Source of the DNA: Jimgerdemannia flammicorona
Taxonomy: Eukaryota > Mucoromycota > Endogonomycetes > Endogonales > Endogonaceae
Assembly (NCBI GenBank): GCA_003990745.1
Contig: RBNI01004244.1
Coordinates: 1-14,390 of the forward strand
Reading direction: 5' to 3'
DNA length: 14,390 nt
Shown piece by piece: positions 1 to 8,855 of this stretch; position 1 is the first letter of the stretch, and the number at the start of each line of letters is the position of its first letter. Both the position numbers and the translations under genes were made by a program. The notes beneath the pieces are model-generated. The model did no database searches and was not told the DNA's origin. It saw only the letters and a list, made by a program, of their open reading frames with translations.

Positions 1-224
1 CAGCTCTCCAGTCTGGCTCCCTGCTGACCCCCCTTTACCTTCTCTGCAAAGCTTGCCCTGCCAGACCCTTGACCTCCAGCTCTGCCCCCTCCTCCACCAC
101 GTTCTCCCACCAGCAGGCCCCTCATGCTGCCCCCCAAGCCAGGGCCTCTCCCCACTTACTGCCATTCGAATGCTCCTGGGCCACCCTGCCCAGTATGCAC
201 CTCAGGATGCTCGTTGGTTGCCAT
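1..224 (-). pseudogene. LINE copy A ORF1, N-terminal part (RNA-binding ORF1 protein)
   Basis: The start is the ATG at 224-222, chosen because the first residues lead in frame into the peptide HTGQGGPGAFEWQ. That peptide is shared with copy C (HTG-stop-GGPSAFDWQ, 8871-8909) and copy B. A TAA follows WQ, where copy C has TAT (Tyr) and B has CAT (His). The frame then reads on without a stop to the window edge through a Gly/Arg-rich stretch (VGRGPGLGGSMRG, later GRASFAEKV). This matches GRMTFMDKV in copy C and GRVSFTEIV in copy B. Family knowledge: ORF1 proteins of Tx1/L1-type LINEs bind the element RNA and form a ribonucleoprotein with ORF2p. A frame-shadow peptide in another phase covers 122-307 and is not a gene. 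Confidence 0.75.
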
Positions 225-303
225 AAAACTAGTAGCTTATCTCCAGAAACTGCATCAAAAGTGTTGCCAAAGGATTGTGTAACCTGAATGTTACCGAAGA
301 AAG
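1..303 (-). mobile_element. LINE copy A, 5' end (Tx1/L1-like non-LTR retrotransposon)
   Basis: Read on the minus strand, this stretch matches the 5' ends of copies B (5292 downward) and C (8766 upward). It holds a leader containing AACATTCAGGTTACACAA, then the start of ORF1. The element runs leftward off the window, so only its first 300 bases are seen. Its first base lies at about 303, directly against a truncated ORF2 codon of copy B (Trp, 304-306). Copy A therefore appears to have inserted into copy B with its 5' end complete. It has only one in-frame stop in 74 codons and keeps several CpG sites, so it looks younger than B. The 3' end and target-site duplication lie outside the window. 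Confidence 0.85.
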
Positions 304-3177
304 CCATACACCTCCCCCTTCATTACTCTACCAATGAATTCCAATGCAGTGCACCCCCTCTACTACTCCCCATCAGAAGTCTTTGTATTGCAATTGTTCA
401 GTGTTCTAAAGCCCAATCAAAGATAGGAGATCTCCTATCAAGCCTCTTGGTGAGGACCTCATCTCTCAGACCTTCTGCAATAGGGGGACCCAATCACCCC
501 CTCTCAACTCCACTGCTCTCTTTAACCACCATGCTCTCAAGCAGTATAGCCTCTTTGGAAAGTCAACCAGCCTAAGTCCTCCTTTTGTCACTGGTAAGGA
601 TAAGACCTCCCAACTGATTTGACTCCTTCTTTTAGCCCAGATCCACTCCTTGGCCAGCTTCATCAATCACTTTACTACCTAGGCTGAGAAGTCCAGATGA
701 TAAGTCAGATACCACAACTTTAGCAGCCAATAGATGTTCAAAATTGAGACACACCCCACTAGAGATAAGTGGTGACCCCCCCAGCTTTGTAGGGCCTCCC
801 TCTAGATTCCAACCCTCTGCTTCCACTAAAGTCTAGATAGTACTGACCCATATACTGGCAAATAAATACCCAAGTACTATACTATCTCACTAGTAGGGAT
901 GATTGTTCTGATAATATCCCCTCTCCCTAGGCCATTGCCTAACATTATTGTTTCACACTTATGCCAATTGAGTTTAGCCCCAGAGTTCTTCTTATACTAC
1001 TTCACTGTCTTCTTGAGCTCCTCAATATTGGCAATGGATCTCAGGCCAACTACCATATTATCTGCAAAGGCCCCAACTTTTCACCCAATTCTAAAAACAG
1101 AGAGCCCCACTATCTTCTGCCTGATTCTGTCCATTAGGAGTTCCAGGGAAAGAGCATATAGAATGGGGGACAGTGGGTCTCCCTGGAGTACACCCCTATC
1201 CAGGGGAAACAATATCCCTCAATGTCCATTATATATGAGTACAGTCCTACTCCCTTCTAGTAGGCTGATCATTACTGACTGGAACTGGTGTAGTACTCCA
1301 GTTCTATCCAATACTTTTGCCAGCCAGACTCATCATATCCAGTCATAAACCTTCTCCTGGTCCAAGAAGACCAGTTGCCCATCCAGTCCACAAGCTCACA
1401 CCCCTTCAACAACTCCATATACCCAGGCTGTGTCATCCCTAATGAGCCAGCCTCCTACAAAGCTCCTCTGCTTAACACCCAAGACTTGCTGGGCCACCTT
1501 CTGTAACCTCATGACCACTACCTTAGTCACCAACTTTCTGTTCATATTCAGTAGCATAATCGGCCTCCAGTTCTTCCAGTCCTCTCACCTTCCTTTGTTT
1601 TTATAAAGTAACATCACTAGCCCCAGATTCTGCTCCCTCATCCATCTCCCTATCTGTAATATATAATCACACAATGCTGTCATCTCACCCAGTACTTCTG
1701 AGACTCCCACCATCTTCTTCCAGAAGTCCTAGGGCAGATCATCCTCTCCAGGTGCTGTACCTGGAGTTGTCATGACAAAAACCTGGTGGATCTCTTCCTC
1801 TTGTACTGGCAACACCAAGTCACCCAGCTCATCTACTTACAGAGAGTACCAATTCTCCAATACCCAGTCAAAGGCAGCAGTATTGGCCCCACCCTCCTCC
1901 TCACTCCACAATCCACTCCACTGCTCCTTTAATAAATCAAGAATATCTTGTATATCATGCACCAGTATACCATCAGAGTCAAGCACCCCCTCCTATCTTT
2001 GCTGTACTCTTCTCACCTGAAGGACCCTTATGAGATACTTAAAGAGCCTCTTCTCTTCCTCAAAACTCTGCCAATGAAGCTGTGCTGCCAAGCTCTGTAC
2101 CCTTGCCTCCTCTTCTTCCTATAGCACCTGTTGTAATTCTTCAACCTCTATTTTCACTCTCATTAATCTCCAATCCTCTCCCCCCTCCAATGTTGCTAGC
2201 CCTGCCCAATCCTCTAAGAGTCTAGTCAGTTTAACAGAAGCCCATCTCACCTATTGCTTCCTCTGCTTCCCAGCCTCCTTGCCAGTCTCACTCCAGTAGA
2301 CCCTGGCCATCTCTTTTATCCTCATCCACTGAACACCAACTGGAGTACCTTCCTGCCTCCAGCTCTCCACTCTCAGTTAAATGTCTTCAGCCCACTCATC
2401 CCACCGGATCCTATCATTTAATAAAGAGGAATTGAGGTACCAATATCTAGGTCCATCCCCACTCTCTCCAAAATGTCCCTGCCCTAACAGCCCCCAATGA
2501 TCTGACCAAGGACACAATTCCACCTCTAGTGACTTTCAAACATCCAAGCTCCAGCAGCTGACCATCAACATCTAGTCAATCCTCTTCCCCAGGCTCTCTG
2601 CCTAGTGTATGTATACCCTCCTATCCCCCCAATACTCCCTACCAGCATCTATCAGAGCACTTAGCCTTTTCACTTCCTCTCATGCTGCCAGCCCTCCACT
2701 CTTACTCTCAGCTCTCCAGCTGCCATCTGTTCTATCCATCAGTATATCCTGGACCATATTGAAGTCTCCACCAAGCATATCCACCCCAGCCTCTACAAGG
2801 ACCCCACTCTCCTAGAGACTCTTCACCCAATTTATATACTCTCACTGTACAGTAGGGTAGTAACAGGAGCCCACTATGACCAGCTTTCATTCTGTATGTA
2901 TCCACTCTCTCTAGACCAATTGATCCCCCCAGCTTCTCGTATCTCATATCTCCCCTCTGTCTTTCCAGACCAGAATCCCAACCTTGCTCTTCCAAACTAC
3001 CTCACCTCCTCATTCCTTTACCCATTCCAGTCTATCTAAATCATCCTCACACCTGATATTCTACAAGAGGAAGAGATCAGCCTCCAATCCCTTCAGCTAA
3101 GTAAAAATGTTCCTATATCGAGAAGTGCCCTGTAACTCATTCATATTTAAAGAAAAAATGTTGGTTATACTATTCAT
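304..3177 (-). pseudogene. LINE copy B ORF2: endonuclease-reverse transcriptase, decayed and truncated
   Basis: The start is the ATG at 3177-3175 (MNSITNIFSLNMN), matched by MNSTTNIFSLNIN in copy C. One frame then runs to 304 with many stops and no net shift. APE-type endonuclease landmarks, given in genome order from the protein N terminus: the NIFSLNMN strand, GGDFN (2772-2758), and SDH (2505-2497). Reverse transcriptase landmarks: motif A FLDQEK (1368-1351), LQGDPLSP with QGDP at 1185-1174, and the motif C box FADN (1068-1057). In motif C the second catalytic Asp is Asn (GAT to AAT); copy C has FADD. Several Trp codons of copy C are stops here, for example those in VKWY, VVWY and HQWEG. 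The C-terminal zinc-finger region is lost where copy A starts. Not functional. Confidence 0.92.
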
Positions 3178-3208
3178 AATGAAATATGGTGTATTCTCTA
3201 GTCCATCT

Positions 3209-5210
3209 CTACTGCTCCATATTTATCTCTTCCTGTGCTATGTCCAGATTATGTTCTGCAGTTACTGCCTCCTCTTCAGTCCTCTAAGCCTCCAATCCAA
3301 CCAATAGCTCATTTATCTCCCCATCTACCTTCTCCTCAAACTCCTTTTGGTACTCCAGGTAGGCCTCCTGCCAGAGCTGCAATCTATAACACTTGGTCCA
3401 GTAGTATTTAGTTCTCTCACCAGTAACACCTGCCAGCTCTACCTCTCACTCCTTATCCACCTCATACCCTTCCTCCTCCAGATATACTGCAAGGATTTCT
3501 ACCTTCAGTGCCAATACCACTCCATCCTCCTGCAGAATCTACACCCAATTCTCATTGCTCATCACTCTCAGGTCCATCTCCCTCAACTCTTTAGCCACCA
3601 GATTATTCATTATCCTATACATCCAAAGTAGGTTCCCTACCTCCTTCCCTCCAGAGGTTGCTGGTCTCCCTCTATTCAGTATTGTGGTATCAGCTCTGGT
3701 ACTCACAGACTCATCCCACACCTCTGGGATATCCACTAGTTTCTCCTCTCCAACTGCCACCACTTTTCCCCTGTTTGCCATCTCAGGAACTCCAAATTGC
3801 ACTCACTGAGCCCCCTGCATTGGCACATCCTCTACCACCCTACTTCGGGAAGTCAGACCTTACCTGATAAGAGGAGTAGGGGTAGGCAATCTCTCTCAGG
3901 TCTCCTCCCAGACCTCAAATATACCATCAGTATACAGGTCATCACCAGTCACCTTCCCTATACTCCCACCACTCTCATCAGTCCAGACACTCACTTTGGC
4001 ACCCCCTGCCTTCACCATTCTACCTGCATCCTTCTGTGGTCTACCTTTCAGTTTAGTCAGCAGCTCCTTCTATCTCTTATATCCCTGAGCTCTTTCCCAC
4101 TGCCTCTTGTCTACTTGGATCCACTTCCCATCCACTACTTCCAAGTGTATTGACTTCACAAAAGCCTTCTAAGCCTTCACCTACTACTCCACAGTATCAC
4201 TCAGCTCTTCCAGTGCTTCTAACAAGTCCTCTTCCTCCTTCTTACTCCTCTTCACCCTCATCATCTTGTACAAGATCACCCTCCAGACTATTACTAAAGG
4301 CCAGTCTCTTGTCTTTCCAGTAGCTTTCTTTCCTGCCAACTGAATCTATATATCAACATTCCTAGTTCTAAGTGATGTCCCTTCCCAGATCCTGAATCCA
4401 ATATCCACCATCTTGTCATACTCCACTATAACCTCCTTAACTCTCTTTCTTATCTCTACTGCCATCACTATGGACACTCCTTTTACCAGCAGTTGTACCA
4501 CTCTGAGATCCCATCTTAGGCAATATGCCATAGGGATACACATCTCTCTAATAGTCAATCCAATCTTTAGTACCTCCTCCAATGGCCCAGCCTCCTCAAA
4601 GCCCACCTCTACTTCTTCCAATCTCTTCAAAAACTTTACCAACACTATTCCAGCCATCTGCTTAGTGATAAGCCCTAGTACTATTTTTGCCATCACTACT
4701 AGGCCCTGGAAGTACAGTATAACTGTAAATACCAAGATCGATTTTTTGAGTAATGGGGCCACTATCAGGCCCATCACACCATCTGCCAAATCTCTCTGCC
4801 CTCCAAGCCCCTTCTGCTCAGCTATACTATCAGCAGTCACATCTGGATTTTTTTTCAGATTGGTAGTTCTGTTGCCATCAGCTGTCATGCTCACCCCAGC
4901 CACTATACCCCCAACTCTACTGCTCCCACTATTAAGGGCTACTCTCTCATATACTGCTGTCTTCTCCATCTCCTTACCTTTTCTCAGCCATTCCTTCAGC
5001 CCAGATGCCTGACATCTCTCCTTCACTATCTCTGTGAAGCTCACCCTCCCAGACCTCTGTCCTTCACTACTGCCTCCTCTCCCTTCTGTATCCTCCCACC
5101 AGCAGCCCCCTCATACCCCCCCCCAGTCCAGGGCCTCTCCCCACATGCTACCAGTTGAATGCACTAGGGCTATCCTGCTCAGTATGCACCTTAGATTATC
5201 TGTTGATCAC
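3209..5210 (-). pseudogene. LINE copy B ORF1: RRM-like RNA-binding protein, decayed
   Basis: The ORF opens near a GTG at 5210-5208 that lies where copies A and C have ATG. It shows SPSAFNW, and a frameshift lies somewhere around 5045-5110. From 5044 to the TAG at 3211-3209 it keeps one frame. The open part (5044-4346) aligns with copy C over FTVILYFQGLVVMAK, the RRM-like block MVDIGFRIWEGT, and a charged helical segment. The last residues NLDIAQEEINMEQ and their stop align with NLDLAGEKVSMEL plus stop in copy C, so the 3' end is well fixed. Expected role: RNA binding and chaperoning of the LINE transcript. No CCHC zinc knuckle is seen. A 199-codon plus-strand frame at 4413-5012 is its shadow. 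Confidence 0.87.
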
Positions 5211-5292
5211 TATGTTATTAGTCTCTTTTCTCCAAAAACAATGTTGTAAGTACTTTTCAAAGGTTGTGTAATCTGAATGTTATCAGAAAAAG

Positions 5293-7845
5293 ATTGTGAA
5301 ACTAGAAGATCTCATTACATAAGCCCAATTTCCTATAGAAGTTCTACCAATTTCACTCATTAAACCTCTCTCATTAGCTGTAACAGAATAAGAAGACCAA
5401 GGAGTAGCTCCTTCAAGGATACTCAGACCTATTCTATCTCATCTAAGATCTCTAATACCATCCTCAGAATATCTAAGTATTCTGAACTCTAGTAACAATT
5501 TGGAGAGTAAATTAGAACCAGAACCAGAATCAGAATCAGAATCAGAATCAGAATCAGTATCAGAATCAGAACCAGAACTAGAAGACAGTGATGATGAAAT
5601 AGCCATCTCATTGCCAATCTTTACAGAATATCTAGAAGAAGACTCAAGAGAACTTCTTAATAGAATTGAAGGAATTACAGCTCTAAAGAACTTCTCTCCT
5701 GAAAGAAAGGTTGCCATCTATAAGGCTCAACTCAGAGAACCAGCTAAAGAAATTTTCATCTAAGCAAGGAATGATCTAAACTCAGATCTTAGAGCAGCTA
5801 TCAATACAGTACTAATCTGGCTAGCAGAGTATAAAGCCATGATCTACTGACTTATTAAAAAGTATACAGGAAACAAGACCTATTACAAGGCTTAAGAATC
5901 TATCATAGAAATGAAGATAAATCTTGGAGAATTACTTAGAGTATTCTTTACAAGAATTTAAAAGAGAATTTATATAGCTAGATTTAATGCTATCAACCAA
6001 GACATTATAGGTCCAATAATCTTCATAAATAGGATTTCCCTGAACATCACTTAGCATGTCTATACTCTAGATATCAGAAGGTCTAAAGAACAAGTAGATG
6101 CAGCCCAAGAATTTTTCAATATCAGACAAAGAACTATCTAGAGTAACTATGATAAGAAGGATGATAAGGAAGACATCTTGGTCAAAGCTTTGTAAGGACT
6201 CCTTCAAGGACAGAAAAGATCTAAAGAAAGAAAGTCAGCCAAAGAATAAAAGAAGAACAGGAGCAAAATTCAAGACCTCAGTTCCAAGTTAGACTGACTG
6301 GTTGAACAGATTGAAAAACTCACTATATGCAAAAATCAAAGCTATCTACAAGACAACAGAGGGTATATATCACAAAAGAATCAAGGTTATCTATCCAGAG
6401 ATAATAAAAGCTACTAGCAAGAAGAAAGAAGATACTCTGTCCAAGACAGAGCCCAAGTCCAGTGTTTTTACTGTGGATAATTCAAACACTATACCACTGA
6501 ATATGATAACAAAAGAAGTAACCAAAGGGACTCAGAACCACCAAATTGAAGAAATGAAATCCAGTACAAGAAGACTGAAGCCCATTCTGTCAAAGACTTT
6601 GAAGAAGAAAGCAATAGTAAAGATTATAGTAACCTGGACTCGTACCTAGCTAAAGTCATTACCAGAAAGACAGTCTATCTAGCAGAAAAAAGGAAGAGAC
6701 CTATAGAAAGACCATCCAGAAATACCAGCAGGAGAATTTAGGAGGAAAATAAAGAACATGAAGAGGAATAAGTAGAAATATCTCCCTGGTCTCTCTCACT
6801 CTTTGTCTCCAAAACAAACAAACTACCTCCAGAGAATGAAGAAATAGAGCAAGAAGAACAAGAGCCTACTTCTCTAAAGCCCAAGAAGAAGTATACTCTA
6901 AAGACTATATCTAGAGATATCTACAATAAAACATGACAGAAGATTCAAGAAGTCAAGATGGAAGTCTCTCTCCTCTAGTTCCTACAACTGATACCTGCTG
7001 GAGTCTGAAATAAGTTGTTAAGAACCACTAGGTCTAGTACTGGCTGAGTTCCAATCTCACAGAAAGAACCAGCTCCCACTCTTATTTAAGCTGCAGAGAG
7101 ATATGTCAGCATCTATCTATATAGAGATATTAGAGGACAAAAGGTGAAAATCCTCATAGACATAGAAGTAGCTATCTATGTTATTGCTAAATAATTTCTG
7201 GACACCCTCCAATAGCCCATTTATGAACTATCCAACCTTAGCATTATAGTAGTAGATGGAGCCTAAATCTAATCTCTTAAAGAGGTGCAAAACATTACTA
7301 TCTCTCTGGGACATATTTAGTTTTCTATTCCAAAAGCTATTGTCACTGAAGCTGTTATATATCTATAATATGATTCTTGATACCAACTGGATGAAGAAAA
7401 TGAATACAGTTATTGATATTGGTCAACAAGTACTCAAGTTTGATTACTGAGGCAAAAAGTATAGAATTAAGATGACCAGCTATAAGCAATTAAAGAAGAA
7501 GAAGAAGATCACTATTCAGGAAGAATATGCCAGTAGCAAAGAGTCTACCACAGAGGAAGAAGAAGAATCTAAAAATAGAAATGATTCTAGGCTCAACCCC
7601 CAAATCTACCTAATAGATGATAGGCCAGAAAATAATATATAGATTAGAAACACTATTCTCATCACTATTGGAGCTATTGTAGGATAGATCAAAGGATACC
7701 CCACTTATCTTAAAAGACACAAGTGTCCTGAACATTCATCCAAGATTATTGGAACAAGAAATTTACCTAGTATAGTCTGCCTCAAGTATAGAAAAAGAAA
7801 GAAAAAATGCAGACATATTCTCAAGATACCCATAGCTAATGTAAG
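5293..7845 (+). mobile_element. Ty3/gypsy-like LTR retrotransposon remnant (gag-protease part only)
   Basis: A plus-strand gag followed by an aspartic-protease region can be read, with the order and motifs of Ty3/gypsy elements. It begins without a start codon directly at the 5' end of LINE B. It fades out at about 7845 before any reverse transcriptase motif, so both ends are missing. No LTR, primer-binding site or polypurine tract was found. I see only two CpG dinucleotides in the 2.5 kb (near 6648 and 7846), and TpA is very common, which fits long-term cytosine deamination. The right boundary is uncertain by tens of bases because the last 200 bases are not recognisable protein. Confidence 0.8.
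5293..7845 (+). pseudogene. gypsy gag-protease polyprotein, decayed
   Basis: One frame (codons in phase with 5293) runs from 5293 to about 7330 with about 26 in-frame stops and no net shift. It then moves by one base between roughly 7330 and 7370. In order: an acidic Ser/Glu repeat tract (5514-5583); a helical capsid-like region with ENF-type text such as ALKNFSPERKVAIYKAQL; a zinc knuckle at 6463-6504 reading C-F-Y-C-G-stop-F-K-H with Tyr where the last Cys belongs; and a protease-like block at 7144-7200 with VKILIDIEVA, where family members have D-T/S-G. After the shift, ILDTNWMKKMNTVID (7373 onward) matches the segment that follows the protease in gypsy pol. Expected roles are capsid formation and polyprotein cleavage. 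Both key sites are destroyed. Confidence 0.8.
5514..5583 (+). repeat. Hexamer tandem repeat coding a Ser/Glu tract in gag
   Basis: About ten imperfect copies of a 6-base unit, CAGAAT or CAGAAC, lie here. In the gag frame they code alternating Glu-Ser/Pro (EPEPESESESESESVSESEP). On the opposite strand the same tract gives a misleading Ser/Asp repeat. The acidic low-complexity tract sits near the N terminus of the capsid protein. It can expand or contract by slippage, so its length may differ among copies of the element. Confidence 0.85.
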
Positions 7846-7916
7846 CGTACAACCTCCAAGCCACCAAAATCACATGTGACCTCTGAACAAATCTGGAAAT
7901 CACCTGCATGATCATG

Positions 7917-7978
7917 AAGCTGAGTTAAACCGAAGTCACAGCACACAAAGCTGAGTCAATACAAAGTCATAAAACACA
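7917..7978 (+). repeat. Two-unit 31-bp direct repeat carrying TGAGT(C/T)A
   Basis: Unit 1 (7917-7947) and unit 2 (7948-7978) are adjacent and match at 24 of 31 positions, both starting AAGCTGAGT and ending ACACA. Unit 2 contains TGAGTCA (7952-7958), the reverse complement of the TGACTCA site bound by Gcn4/CPC1/AP-1-type bZIP factors. Unit 1 has TGAGTTA (7921-7927), one C-to-T step away. The pair sits 43 bp upstream of the TATA box, so it may be an upstream activating element. Binding is inferred from the motif only. Confidence 0.5.
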
Positions 7979-8020
7979 AGATTTACACAAATAGAATCTT
8001 ATCAATCAGGACCAAATGCA

Positions 8021-8028
8021 TATATATT
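8021..8028 (+). promoter_or_regulatory. TATA box of the 8096 gene relic
   Basis: TATATATT lies 68 bp upstream of the ATG at 8096. It is followed by a CA-rich leader without upstream ATGs close to the start (AACAAACAACAACCACAACT), and the start itself has A at -3 (AAACATGA). This arrangement is typical of a fungal pol II promoter with a short 5' UTR. In AT-rich DNA a TATA match alone is weak evidence. The spacing and leader are what support it. Confidence 0.45.
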
Positions 8029-8095
8029 GAGCACCAAGATACATTGAAACAGAGAACTAAAACAAACAACAACCACAACTTCCAAACACACAAAC

Positions 8096-8754
8096 ATGAT
8101 CACTGAGATCTACAACTGCATCTGTGCTGACATTTGGAATGTTATTGTCAACCGAGCTACACCCCCTCTGCCCCTCATGAATATCTATAGCCTAGCACCC
8201 CTCTACTTTGTGGAAGCCTGATGGAATACCCTGAACATGCTTAATGAGGCCTACCAGATTGGACAAATCTCAAGCTACTACTAGATCAGCCACCTCCTAG
8301 AAGACATGGTCGAACACTACTATGATATCAGATGTCTCAATACCAGAAACTCATTGCCTACAAATACAGAGAACTCTTCTATGAGTATAGTACCTTTATT
8401 CCCCACCTCCGAGTTACTACCAGCAAAATGGTTGCTACCCTGTCCTATGGCCAAATCGACAGCATGATATAAGAACTCAACCACAAGTATCTTGAGTATA
8501 TTGAAACTACAGACAGAACCTTCTTGCACCCTGATGACTATATTCTGCAAATGTCTCAAGTTGGTTATGCTATGAAAGATGTCTACGATATAATCCACTT
8601 CAACAAAGATGAAGTAGAAGATAATGATCCCTCTGATGCTAACATGACCTCAAGCCAAGGATCTCTACCAACTCTGATCACACCACCAACCTTGCTGATG
8701 AACTTACAACAGTTCATAACTGCATATGAGACTTATTGGAACAATGACCACTAG
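8096..8754 (+). pseudogene. Unrecognised decayed gene, about 219 codons
   Basis: I do not recognise the family. The start is the ATG at 8096 after a promoter-like leader. The first part (8096 to about 8330) reads MITEIYNCICADIWNVIVN and onward, with a TGA at 8219 and a TAG at 8282. A one-base shift near 8320-8335 moves the reading into the next frame, which continues with YQKLIAYKYRELFYEY, a TAA at 8470 and then an open 92 codons to the TAG at 8752-8754. The three internal stops are one C-to-T or G-to-A step from Trp or Gln codons. The protein looks mostly helical, with an acidic, Ser/Thr/Pro-rich stretch near its end (NKDEVEDNDPSDANMTSS). No signal peptide or membrane segment is visible. It ends 12 bases before LINE C begins. 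It may be a host gene relic or an accessory ORF of a transposon. Confidence 0.55.
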
Positions 8755-8765
8755 CCAAGTAACAT

Positions 8766-8855
8766 CTTTCACCAGTACTATTCAGGTGACACAAGACTCA
8801 GACAATACTTTCAACAATGTCTTCAAGTATTGGTGCTATCAAGATGGTGAGCAAT
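8766..8855 (+). other. 5' leader of LINE C
   Basis: This 90-base stretch aligns with the leaders of copy A (303-225) and copy B (5292-5211), through CATTCAG/TATTCAG, ACACAA and a TACTTTCAACAATGT-like segment. Conservation in three copies shows it belongs to the element and is not flanking DNA. By family knowledge an internal pol II promoter would lie here, but no core motif stands out. Confidence 0.65.

Larger units (their letters stand above)
304..5292 (-). mobile_element. LINE copy B, 3'-interrupted (same family as A and C)
   Basis: This minus-strand copy has its 5' end at about 5292, ORF1 at 5210-3209 and ORF2 at 3177-304. It aligns along its whole length with copy C in the same order. 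It ends at 304 in a codon equivalent to 13635-13637 of copy C, where copy A begins. The missing C terminus and 3' UTR should lie beyond copy A, off the left edge. Decay is heavy: many in-frame stops, but only one clear frameshift (ORF1, roughly 5045-5110). CpG is scarce over the 5 kb. Its 5' end abuts the gypsy remnant at 5293 without a gap, so B probably inserted into that older element, or displaced its left part. Confidence 0.93.
7846..8095. other. Noncoding spacer with promoter-like signals
   Basis: No reading frame of recognisable protein occupies these 250 bases. The stretch is AT-rich and contains a two-unit direct repeat (7917-7978), a TATA box (8021-8028) and a CA-rich, G-poor leader (about 8061-8095) that ends at the ATG of the downstream relic. 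It could be the native promoter of that gene or part of an LTR. No TG...CA terminal repeat or second copy was found in the window to support an LTR. Confidence 0.5.

Noticed and set aside
899..1348. Plus-strand open frame of 149 codons
   Set aside because: It is antisense to the reverse transcriptase of LINE B (QGDP and FADN motifs on the minus strand).
4413..5012. Plus-strand open frame of 199 codons
   Set aside because: It is antisense to ORF1 of LINE B, which aligns residue by residue with ORF1 of copy C. Nothing in it is recognisable.
5115..5124. Run of C near 5115-5124
   Set aside because: It is the antisense of Gly codons in the Gly-rich N terminus of ORF1 of LINE B, so it needs no other explanation.
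5439..5717. Minus-strand Ser/Asp repeat protein
   Set aside because: It is the antisense reading of the CAGAAT hexamer tract in gag.
6098..6649. Two open frames in the gypsy region, Lys-rich
   Set aside because: They are out of phase with the gag frame that holds the zinc knuckle and the capsid-like text. They survive because stops there fell in the other phase.
7846..8095. Solo LTR or 3' LTR of the gypsy element
   Set aside because: The region has a TATA box, but no TG...CA ends, target-site duplication, polypurine tract or second copy in the window.
8096..8754. Introns to explain the stops in the gene relic
   Set aside because: I found no convincing GTATGT/GTAAGT donor with branch site and AG acceptor around the stops. 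All three are one transition from Trp or Gln.
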